Shown piece by piece: positions 1-5,292 of a stretch of 5,292 nt of DNA. The translations under genes and the position numbers were made by a program. Position 1 is the stretch's first letter, and each line of letters starts with the position of its first letter. The notes under the pieces are model-generated. The model did no database searches. It saw nothing but the letters and a program-made list of their open reading frames with translations, and was not told where the DNA came from. Origin of the DNA: an uncultured Spirochaetaceae bacterium (GTDB taxonomy: Bacteria > Spirochaetota > Spirochaetia > Treponematales > Treponemataceae); assembly GCA_902766345.1 (NCBI GenBank), contig CACXDK010000095.1, positions 1-5,292 of the forward strand. Reading direction: 5' to 3'.

Positions 1-771
1 AAGCTCATTAATGCAGCAGACGGAGATGTAAGTGCTGCAGAACGCGGTATTATCTTCATTGATGAAATTGATAAGATTGGACGCAAAGGTGAAAATACAT
101 CTATTACAAGAGATGTAAGCGGTGAAGGCGTACAGCAGGCATTGCTTAAAATTCTCGAAGGCACACATGCATCTGTTCCACCTCAGGGCGGAAGAAAGCA
201 TCCTAACCAGGAGATGATTGATATTGATACAACAAATATTCTTTTCATCTGCGGTGGTGCATTCGTTGGTCTTGATAAAATCATTGAGCAGAGACTTTCT
301 TCTTCTTCAATCGGATTTGGTGCAACAGGCACACACCGCAGCGAAGAGTCAAGCATGGAACTGCTCAGTCAGGTTACATCAGACGACCTTGTAAAGTTTG
401 GTATTATTCCAGAACTTATTGGCCGTCTTCCAATTACCTGTGCACTCAAAGAGCTTGACAGAGATGACTTGCTGCGCATTCTTACAGAACCAAAGAATGC
501 CATTACAAAGCAGTTCCAGACAAGCTTTGCAATTGATGATGTTGAACTTTCTTTCAATGATGAAGCAATTGCAGAAATTGCAGACATTGCAATTAAGAGC
601 AAGACTGGAGCACGTGGACTTAGATCTATAGTTGAGAAAGTACTTCTTGATATAATGTTTGAAATTCCAAGTGTAAAGGGTAAGAAAAAGCTTACAATTA
701 CAAAGGACATTGTAAATCAGAAAGTAATTCCAACTGCAGAATCACTTTTAATAGACCAGAAAACTGCATAA
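1..771 (+). CDS. clpX: ATP-dependent Clp protease ATP-binding subunit ClpX (5' partial)
   Basis: ClpX is a cytoplasmic hexameric AAA+ unfoldase that recognises substrates and threads them into the ClpP peptidase. The frame is open from base 1 and encodes 256 residues up to TAA at 769-771. Visible landmarks, numbered in the fragment: Walker [10 protein letters not shown] (17-25, catalytic E22), the [10 protein letters not shown] pore-2 loop region (37-46), sensor-1 segment [11 protein letters not shown] (78-88), the IGF loop that docks on ClpP (104-106), the IPELIGRLP box with the arginine finger R142, and sensor-2 GARGLRS (203-209). Compared from memory with E. coli ClpX (424 aa), about 160 N-terminal residues are missing: the zinc-binding domain and Walker A, which should lie left of the window. 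An internal ATG at 142 falls inside the AAA+ core and is not the start. The intact IGF loop implies a partner ClpP, whose gene is commonly just upstream of clpX, though this is not visible here. It is the last gene of its unit, with a terminator 15 bp after the stop. Confidence 0.98.
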   Translation, partial: KLINAADGDVSAAERGIIFIDEIDKIGRKGENTSITRDVSGEGVQQALLKILEGTHASVPPQGGRKHPNQEMIDIDTTNILFICGGAFVGLDKIIEQRLSSSSIGFGATGTHRSEESSMELLSQVTSDDLVKFGIIPELIGRLPITCALKELDRDDLLRILTEPKNAITKQFQTSFAIDDVELSFNDEAIAEIADIAIKSKTGARGLRSIVEKVLLDIMFEIPSVKGKKKLTITKDIVNQKVIPTAESLLIDQKTA

Positions 772-786
772 AATTATGTAAAGCTA

Positions 787-827
787 AAAAAGGCTGTCTA
801 GAAGCAAAACTTCAAGACAGCCTTTTT
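787..827. terminator. Bidirectional Rho-independent terminator between convergent clpX and glycosyltransferase genes
   Basis: A perfect 13-bp inverted repeat, AAAAAGGCTGTCT (787-799) with AGACAGCCTTTTT (815-827), is extended past an A-A mismatch by GAAG (801-804) pairing with CTTC (810-813), leaving a 5-nt CAAAA loop. The stem has a GC-containing core flanked by an A run on the left and a T run on the right, so the RNA from either strand ends in a U tract. It lies 15 bp after the clpX stop and 16 bp after the glycosyltransferase stop on the other strand, as expected for one hairpin serving two convergent genes. Confidence 0.92.
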
Positions 828-843
828 ATTTGCCGTTTATTTA

Positions 844-1965
844 TTATTCACAAATTGATTTTAAAAGTGCAACAGTTTTTTCAGCAGTCTGCTGCCAGGA
901 ATATTTTTTTGCACAAGCAATGCCACCATCAGCCAACTTAGTACGAAGCTCTGTATCCGTAACAATACGCTCAATGGCACCAGCAAATTCTTCTATATTG
1001 TCACTGTCAAAATACAATGCATTATCGCCTGCAATTTCACGCAGCGAACCTGCAGAAGAACAGGCAACTGGCAATCCACAAGCCATAGATTCCATAACGG
1101 AAAGCCCTACCCCTTCTGTAATTGATGGGAAAATACAAGCATCGGCATTACGATACAGTTCAGGGAAATGATTATGAGGAAAATAACCCGTAATAAAAAT
1201 ATCGCTTGAAGCACTGGAAGAGCCAGCTTCTTTATGAACTACAGAACCATACTCCCCTTCACTGCCAGCAAGCACAAGGCGGTGAGGCAGATGAGTTTTT
1301 TCCTTAAACAGAGTAAATGCCCTAATAAGTTCAAGGTGCTTTTTTCTGTCATCTACCATGCGGCTTGCATAAATAAGATACGGTTTTTTTATGGCAAAGG
1401 GCTTTATGTCAACAGTATTATTACCACTATCAATTGAACTGCCAGGATAAAACAGACTATGATTTATGCCATTATTAATTACCTGAATGTTAGAACATTC
1501 AATACCAGATTCTTCAAGATCTTTTCTGATATATTCACTTGCGGCAATAATGCAATCCACGCGGGAAAGACCTTTTTTAATCCGCTTTCTATACCAAGGG
1601 TCATCAGTCTTTTCAAACAGATTGCTGACAATATCATTAATTACAGCGACACCTTTTATTTTAAAATTTGCAGGAAGAATTCTTGAACCTGCAGGATAAA
1701 GAATGGCATCGTATCCCCGTTTTTTTCCAAAGGAATTTACTTTAAAAGCATGCCACAGACGTTCCAAAGCAAGACTGTCTGGAACATTTACACTGCTAAA
1801 ATTAAAACTCTTGTCTCCGTTATACGTATACCTGTCAATCTCAGGCCCGAATAATTCAAATTGAATGCCGCTGTCTAAAGGCAGAGCTGGCACAAGAGAC
1901 ATAAGATAAGCCCCCAATCCAGAACGTCCGTTATCACAGCCAAAGGTATCTATTCCAACTTTCAT
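844..1965 (-). CDS. Glycosyltransferase family 4 (GT-B fold) protein
   Basis: A 373-residue protein expected to transfer a sugar, with retention of configuration, from an activated donor to an unidentified acceptor; no signal peptide or membrane segment is seen, so it is probably cytoplasmic. The N-terminal half has the glycine-rich loop GRSGLGAYLMSL (13-24) typical of the GT-B acceptor domain. The C-terminal donor domain begins near 195 with YLIYASRMVDDRKKH (R202, K208/K209 in the usual R/K positions) and carries the family's EX7E motif: E284 and E292 in SITEGVGLSVMESMACGLP, followed by SAGSLREIAGDNALYF. Length matches the family. The ATG at 1965 is the natural start because MKVGIDTFGCD is a typical GT4 first strand. 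No Shine-Dalgarno precedes it, and a probable -10 lies 9 nt upstream. It ends with tandem TAA codons (844-846, then 841-843). The gene stands alone, with no sugar-nucleotide, flippase or polymerase gene beside it, so the glycan it builds cannot be inferred. The family call is secure; the substrate is unknown. Confidence 0.93.
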   Translation of the reverse strand: MKVGIDTFGCDNGRSGLGAYLMSLVPALPLDSGIQFELFGPEIDRYTYNGDKSFNFSSVNVPDSLALERLWHAFKVNSFGKKRGYDAILYPAGSRILPANFKIKGVAVINDIVSNLFEKTDDPWYRKRIKKGLSRVDCIIAASEYIRKDLEESGIECSNIQVINNGINHSLFYPGSSIDSGNNTVDIKPFAIKKPYLIYASRMVDDRKKHLELIRAFTLFKEKTHLPHRLVLAGSEGEYGSVVHKEAGSSSASSDIFITGYFPHNHFPELYRNADACIFPSITEGVGLSVMESMACGLPVACSSAGSLREIAGDNALYFDSDNIEEFAGAIERIVTDTELRTKLADGGIACAKKYSWQQTAEKTVALLKSICE

Positions 1966-1974
1966 TGCGCTAAA

Positions 1975-2003
1975 AGTATATCACAAAATGCAAGAAATGT
2001 GCT
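1975..2003 (-). promoter_or_regulatory. Predicted extended -10 promoter for the glycosyltransferase gene
   Basis: Read on the minus strand, TGATATACT (1983-1975) is a TGn-extended -10 with hexamer TATACT. With a 17-bp spacer the -35 is AGCACA (2003-1998), only 3 of 6 to consensus, a weakness the TG extension could offset. Transcription would start near 1968, leaving a leader of about 3 nt before the ATG. The -35 overlaps the -10 region of the divergent helicase promoter. Confidence 0.55.
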
Positions 2004-2008
2004 ATAGT
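1980..2008 (+). promoter_or_regulatory. Predicted extended -10 promoter for the DEAD-box helicase gene
   Basis: TGCTATAGT (2000-2008) is a TGn-extended -10 with hexamer TATAGT. With a 17-bp spacer the -35 is ATCACA (1980-1985), 4 of 6 to consensus. Six bases separate the hexamer from the ATG at 2015, so the usual spacing puts the first transcribed base at or next to the A of the start codon, which implies a leaderless mRNA. The -35 abuts the -10 hexamer of the opposite promoter and shares base 1980 with it. Confidence 0.6.
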
Positions 2009-2014
2009 AGGCTC

Positions 2015-3157
2015 ATGACAACAGATTTTACACAATTAGGCATTGAACAGCCTCTTTTAGACAAACTTTCCGCAATCAACATTACAGAACCAACTGCGGT
2101 ACAGAAAAAAGTCATTCCGCTCATTGCAGAAGGTTCACATCTTCTTTTTCAAAGCGAAACTGGAACTGGAAAAACTTTTGCGTATCTTCTGCCACTAATA
2201 CAGAAATTTTCAAAGAAAGAAAATCCTGACAGACATATTAATTTTCTTATTGCGTCCCCAACGCTAGAACTTGCATCGCAGATAAGAAATCAAATTAAAT
2301 TGATTTCCGATTTAAAATGCACTCTGCTCATAGGTGGTGCACCGCTCAGCCGTCAAATAGAAGCATTAAAAGAAAAGCCAGCCATTGTAATAGGCGGTTC
2401 AGCCCGCATTCTTGAACTCATACACTTGAAAAAACTTAAGACAGACGGAATTGAAGCCCTTGTGCTTGATGAAGCCGACAGACTTTTAAGCCCAGAACTT
2501 AGAGATGCAACAGAAGGGCTTATTGAGCGTCTGCCAAAAAACATTCAGCTCATTGGAAACTCCGCAACAGTAAGTAACTACACAAAAAAGATATTATTAA
2601 AATCACGCGAAAAAGATGACATACAGCTGGTAGAATTGCCAGCAGAGGATATTCTTAGAAAAAGAATCACGCACTGGGCAATCTTTGCAGAACGCAGAGA
2701 CAAAATAGACACATTAAGGGCTTTCATAAATGCAGAAAAGCCTGAAAAACTCATTGTTTTTACAAGCCGTTCTGACCAAATAGAAAATATTGTTTCTAAA
2801 CTGAAATGGAAAAAACTTGAATGTGCAGGATTAAGTGCAAAAACCGATAAAAAAAGTCGAAAGACAGCTTTCGACCAATTTAAAGCAGGAAAAATTCCAA
2901 TTCTTGTTACAACGGACCTTGCTTCCAGAGGACTGGACATTCCAGGCATTACACATGTAGTGCAGATGGATTTGCCAGAAAGTGAAGATTTCTTCATTCA
3001 CCGTGCAGGGCGAACAGGACGTGCAGGACAAACAGGCATAAATTGTGTCATTGGCGATGAACGCGAAATGAACAAATATGCAGCTCTTGAAAAAAAGCTA
3101 AAACTTACGGTTTATCCTAAAGTCCTGTACGGCGGAAAAATTACATCGCCGGAATAA
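2015..3157 (+). CDS. DEAD-box ATP-dependent RNA helicase, minimal core form
   Basis: A 380-residue cytoplasmic protein expected to unwind or remodel RNA using ATP. Motifs in order, counting from the ATG at 2015: Q-motif region EPTAVQ (25-30, Q30), motif I SETGTGKT (47-54), Ia PTLELA (82-87), the GG motif (107-108), Ib-like GSARIL (128-133), II DEAD (152-155), III SAT (183-185), IV IVFTS (247-251), V TTDLASRGLDIP (299-310), VI HRAGRTGRAG (329-338). Only about 42 residues follow motif VI, so it is a bare two-domain helicase without an RNA-targeting tail; CsdA, DbpA or RhlE identity cannot be assigned. Motif Ia has Leu for the usual Arg of PTRELA, and Ib departs from TPGR, while the ATPase motifs are intact. 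An in-frame ATG at 1988 was rejected because the extra residues MQEMCYSRL show no helicase character and it lies upstream of the predicted -10; MTTDFTQLGI is the usual family opening. Its last 17 bp overlap the convergent transporter gene. Confidence 0.95.
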   Translation: MTTDFTQLGIEQPLLDKLSAINITEPTAVQKKVIPLIAEGSHLLFQSETGTGKTFAYLLPLIQKFSKKENPDRHINFLIASPTLELASQIRNQIKLISDLKCTLLIGGAPLSRQIEALKEKPAIVIGGSARILELIHLKKLKTDGIEALVLDEADRLLSPELRDATEGLIERLPKNIQLIGNSATVSNYTKKILLKSREKDDIQLVELPAEDILRKRITHWAIFAERRDKIDTLRAFINAEKPEKLIVFTSRSDQIENIVSKLKWKKLECAGLSAKTDKKSRKTAFDQFKAGKIPILVTTDLASRGLDIPGITHVVQMDLPESEDFFIHRAGRTGRAGQTGINCVIGDEREMNKYAALEKKLKLTVYPKVLYGGKITSPE

Positions 3158-4064
3158 GCAGTTCGGCAATTTTTACAAACAAAGGAATGGTTACTACACA
3201 TCCTACAGAAGTGGCAGTAACCATTAGTCCTGCATAAGAAGCATCCCTGCCGAATATGCAGGCAAAAGAAGAAACGCTCATGCCAATAGGGCATAAACTT
3301 GCAATCAGCACAACAAACAGCATTTCACGCATATTTGGAACCGTAGGAAACAGTTTCCAGACAAGCACAACCAAAGCTACAGTTACCAAGGAGCACACAA
3401 CAAGCCGCATTGCCGTAACACGAATTACCCCTACAGAATAAGAAGATCCGCTTTCATTTTTATAGCTTGCAAACAACATTCCAAGAAGCACCATAGAAAG
3501 AGCAGTATTCAAATCGCTAATATAGCCTAAAGGACTTGCAATAACAGAAGGCAACTGAAACGGAAGGCAGAACAAAATAATTCCAACAGTAACAGCAATT
3601 ACATTCGGATTTGTAATAATCTTTTTAAGGCTGAACCTGTGCGACATTCTATATTCCCCGAAGGTCCAAAGATAGATGTTAAACACAGCCAGATAGCCCA
3701 TTAGATAGAACACACCTGTTGAACCAAACACGCCCCTTATGAGAGGAATGCCAATAAAACCGCTATTGGTAAATATAACCCCCAGCCGTTCTATTTCATC
3801 ACGAAGAAAAATCATGACAACAAGCGTAAAAAGCAGATGAACAGCAAAGCTAAGAGCAATCACAAAGCCAAGCTGCTGTAGCTTTTCCATGCTGAAAGAA
3901 AAATTAAATGCATTTATGATAAGGCAGGGATTCACAAAATAAAGCAGAAGTCGGCTCACAAACTGTGATTCCCTGTCACCGAATTTATTCCTTTTGGCAA
4001 AAAGGAATGCCAGCAAACAAATAATAAGCATTGTCAATAACTGTTTTGCAACGGTCAAACTCAT
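3141..4064 (-). CDS. AEC family (auxin efflux carrier-like) membrane transporter
   Basis: A 307-residue integral inner-membrane protein, the usual size for bacterial AEC permeases, which form about ten membrane helices in two similar halves. Hydrophobic segments alternate with short charged loops: about 8-22, 36-52, 66-87, 95-108, 116-134, 153-172, 185-200, 211-237, 247-265 and 277-303. Family-type motifs are NPCLIINAF (45-53) in the second helix, NSGFIGIPLIRGVFG (100-114), TNPNVIAV (151-158) opening the second half, LLGMLFA (193-199), and a C-terminal CPIGMSVSSFACIFGRDASYAGL (258-280) leading to a helix with a conserved-looking Pro (294). Known members export or take up organic acids, amino acids or auxin-like compounds; the substrate cannot be read from sequence. 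The start is the ATG at 4064, with no Shine-Dalgarno but a consensus -10 ten bases upstream. It lies 26 bp after the co-directional acyltransferase gene and may be co-transcribed with it. Its 3' end overlaps the helicase gene tail to tail. Confidence 0.9.
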   Translation of the reverse strand: MSLTVAKQLLTMLIICLLAFLFAKRNKFGDRESQFVSRLLLYFVNPCLIINAFNFSFSMEKLQQLGFVIALSFAVHLLFTLVVMIFLRDEIERLGVIFTNSGFIGIPLIRGVFGSTGVFYLMGYLAVFNIYLWTFGEYRMSHRFSLKKIITNPNVIAVTVGIILFCLPFQLPSVIASPLGYISDLNTALSMVLLGMLFASYKNESGSSYSVGVIRVTAMRLVVCSLVTVALVVLVWKLFPTVPNMREMLFVVLIASLCPIGMSVSSFACIFGRDASYAGLMVTATSVGCVVTIPLFVKIAELLIPAM

Positions 4065-4074
4065 AATGCCAAAG

Positions 4075-4104
4075 ATTATAATACTTTGTACTAATCTTTT
4101 ACAA
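4075..4104 (-). promoter_or_regulatory. Predicted promoter for the AEC transporter gene
   Basis: On the minus strand a perfect -10 TATAAT (4080-4075) is preceded, across an 18-bp spacer, by TTGTAA (4104-4099), 4 of 6 to the -35 consensus. The -10 lies in the 26-bp gap and the -35 lies inside the last codons of the upstream acyltransferase gene. Transcription would begin near 4067, giving a leader of about 3 nt. This would let the transporter be expressed apart from the acyltransferase. Confidence 0.6.
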
Positions 4105-5292
4105 TCTTTTGAGCAAAATAATTAAGTTTTTTATATATAAGTGCAAGAATTATTGAAGATGCAATTACAGCCACCGTAAACAAAGACATGGCAACAAAAT
4201 CAGCATGTCCATTAGAACGAACAAAGTCAAACGAACCGTTTTCACCCTTAGTATAAATTAAGAAATGAAATGCTGTTATTGCCATAAGGTTCATCATATA
4301 AGTTTCAAGAGAAAGATTCCCCATAAATCTTGTAACAGGATTTGAAGCATGATATTTTAGCAGAACTGCAAAAATCAATATTACCAAAATCATGGATTGA
4401 GGAATCTGCATTATGTACGTAAGCATTTTATTTGCAATGCCAGGACCTTGACCGTTGAATTCTGTCCAATATCCGAAATGTTCCTGACCATACATGGAAA
4501 GTGCAGAAACACCAATATACACAGCAATAAGAACTACAAGTTTAAGCCAATATAAACTCTTAAACCAATTACGGATGCGGCTTTCAAAATGAGCAAACAA
4601 AAGACCAATAAAAAATGCAGGACTTGAATTTACCCACCATTCGCCCGAGAACCAAAAAACTTTAAAACCCATCCACCACTGAGATTTTTCCCAGCCTGCA
4701 GGGGAAAGCCACCAGTTCTTATCCCCTGCCCACCAGGCAAAATGTCCGCTTAAACAGAAAAACAGTCCTTGCAAAACAATTATGAGTGCAATAATGGCAA
4801 AACAAACTCCCCTATTCTTTACGTTCTTAAAAAGAACATAAAAAGCTGTATACAAAATTGCTGCAACAATAGGATACCAGGCATACTCATTCATAAGCGT
4901 AAGACCTGCAAAATTAGTAATCCACTGGGCTGCAGGCATTTCTGTCTTTATTATTAAATGAAGAACGGCATAAAGAAGGACATTAACATAAAAAGGAATA
5001 ACCAGAATCTTTAATACCCTTTTCTTCATAAAGCCGTTAAGATAGTTTTCTTTAGTTTCAAGACTTTTTACAAGACCAAATCCCGACCAAAAGAAAAACA
5101 CAGCAACAAAAAGATAGCCTGCATTTACAAAAAGACTTATTACTCCAGGCTTGTTACTACCAAATGCCTGCTGAAATATCATTTCCTGTGAAATGTGATG
5201 CAGGATTACGCCAATAGCAGCCAAGCCTCTAAGCGATTTTGTCACAGCAAGTGATGATGAATCTTCATGAAACTGAGATTTTCCAAAGCCAG
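4091..5292 (-). CDS. Acyltransferase-3 family (OafA/YrhL-like) membrane acyltransferase, probably 5' partial
   Basis: A multi-spanning membrane protein expected to transfer acyl groups, often acetyl, to extracytoplasmic sugars or other surface molecules. Counting from the GTG at 5245 (384 aa): the first helix LRGLAAIGVILHHIS carries the His pair (16-17) characteristic of the family, FFFWSGFGLVKSL (50-62) matches the FFxxSGF helix, KKRVLKI (74-80) supplies the conserved basic loop, and FFIGLLFAHFE (211-221) and FMGNLSLETYMMNL (307-320) resemble the late family motifs. About ten hydrophobic segments are present. Residues 171-204 contain ten tryptophans. The frame has no stop between 5245 and the right edge, and the upstream codons (ending HEDSSSLAV before TKSLRG) look like a normal N-terminal stretch. 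No ATG or Shine-Dalgarno is seen there, so the true start is probably outside the window. It ends with TAG at 4091, 26 bp before the transporter gene. The family call is good; the acceptor is unknown. Confidence 0.87.
   Translation of the reverse strand, partial: GFGKSQFHEDSSSLAVTKSLRGLAAIGVILHHISQEMIFQQAFGSNKPGVISLFVNAGYLFVAVFFFWSGFGLVKSLETKENYLNGFMKKRVLKILVIPFYVNVLLYAVLHLIIKTEMPAAQWITNFAGLTLMNEYAWYPIVAAILYTAFYVLFKNVKNRGVCFAIIALIIVLQGLFFCLSGHFAWWAGDKNWWLSPAGWEKSQWWMGFKVFWFSGEWWVNSSPAFFIGLLFAHFESRIRNWFKSLYWLKLVVLIAVYIGVSALSMYGQEHFGYWTEFNGQGPGIANKMLTYIMQIPQSMILVILIFAVLLKYHASNPVTRFMGNLSLETYMMNLMAITAFHFLIYTKGENGSFDFVRSNGHADFVAMSLFTVAVIASSIILALIYKKLNYFAQKIVKD

Noticed and set aside
369..710. Minus-strand open frame of 113 codons inside clpX
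   Set aside because: It lies entirely opposite the highly conserved AAA+ core of clpX; a shadow frame.
830..1171. Plus-strand open frame of 113 codons opposite the glycosyltransferase
   Set aside because: It is the complement of the conserved C-terminal donor domain, which carries the EX7E motif, and its own product has no recognisable features.
1982..2001. CACA/TGTG inverted repeat in the divergent promoter region as a regulator operator
   Set aside because: The arms are only 4 bp and do not extend inward or outward, so chance is the better explanation.
1988..2014. Alternative upstream ATG for the helicase at 1988, adding nine residues
   Set aside because: The added residues MQEMCYSRL have no helicase character, the codons run through the predicted -10, and MTTDFTQLGI from 2015 is the normal family opening.
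2578..2997. Minus-strand open frame of 139 codons opposite the helicase
   Set aside because: It is the complement of the second RecA-like domain; the product is low-complexity Ser-rich with no motif, and no promoter or start signal supports it.
3131..3150. GGCG/CGCC inverted repeat near the convergent helicase-transporter junction as a terminator
   Set aside because: The stem is only 4 bp, with a 12-nt loop and no T tract on either side.
4769..4957. Plus-strand open frame of 62 codons opposite the acyltransferase
   Set aside because: A shadow of membrane-helix codons on the other strand, Asn/Lys/Cys-rich, with no start signal.

Overview
The window reads as an ordinary, densely packed bacterial chromosome segment. 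It is AT-rich, at roughly 40% GC by eye, with five protein genes and only short gaps between them. No rRNA, tRNA, CRISPR array, insertion sequence or phage gene is visible. The organism cannot be named with certainty. The gene set, the base composition and the way promoters sit almost on top of start codons without Shine-Dalgarno sequences suggest a spirochaete of the Treponema type; this is an inference of moderate to low confidence.

Layout: (1) 1-771, plus strand: the 3' part of clpX, the ATPase and unfoldase subunit of the ClpXP protease, entering from the left edge. (2) 787-827: a strong hairpin with A-tract and T-tract flanks, placed to end transcription from both sides. (3) 844-1965, minus strand: a family 4 (GT-B fold) glycosyltransferase. 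(4) 1966-2014: a 49-bp divergent intergenic region with two overlapping extended -10 promoters. (5) 2015-3157, plus strand: a minimal DEAD-box RNA helicase. (6) 3141-4064, minus strand: an AEC-family (auxin efflux carrier-like) membrane transporter whose 3' end overlaps that of the helicase by 17 bp. (7) 4091-5292, minus strand: a membrane acyltransferase of the acyltransferase-3 (OafA/YrhL-like) family, whose frame stays open to the right edge, so its start is probably outside the window.

The genes do not form one pathway. ClpX is protein quality control, the helicase is RNA metabolism, and the glycosyltransferase and acyltransferase may both modify surface glycans but lie in separate transcription units. 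The acyltransferase and AEC genes are co-directional, 26 bp apart, and could be co-transcribed, although a good promoter also lies in that gap.

I found no convincing evidence of a new multi-gene system. The most interesting signals are: three of three starts visible in the window have a -10 element 6-10 nt before the ATG and no clear Shine-Dalgarno (leaderless or near-leaderless mRNAs); two divergent promoters are so interlocked that they should exclude each other; the helicase has altered RNA-binding motifs Ia and Ib beside intact ATPase motifs; and the acyltransferase has a very tryptophan-rich segment.
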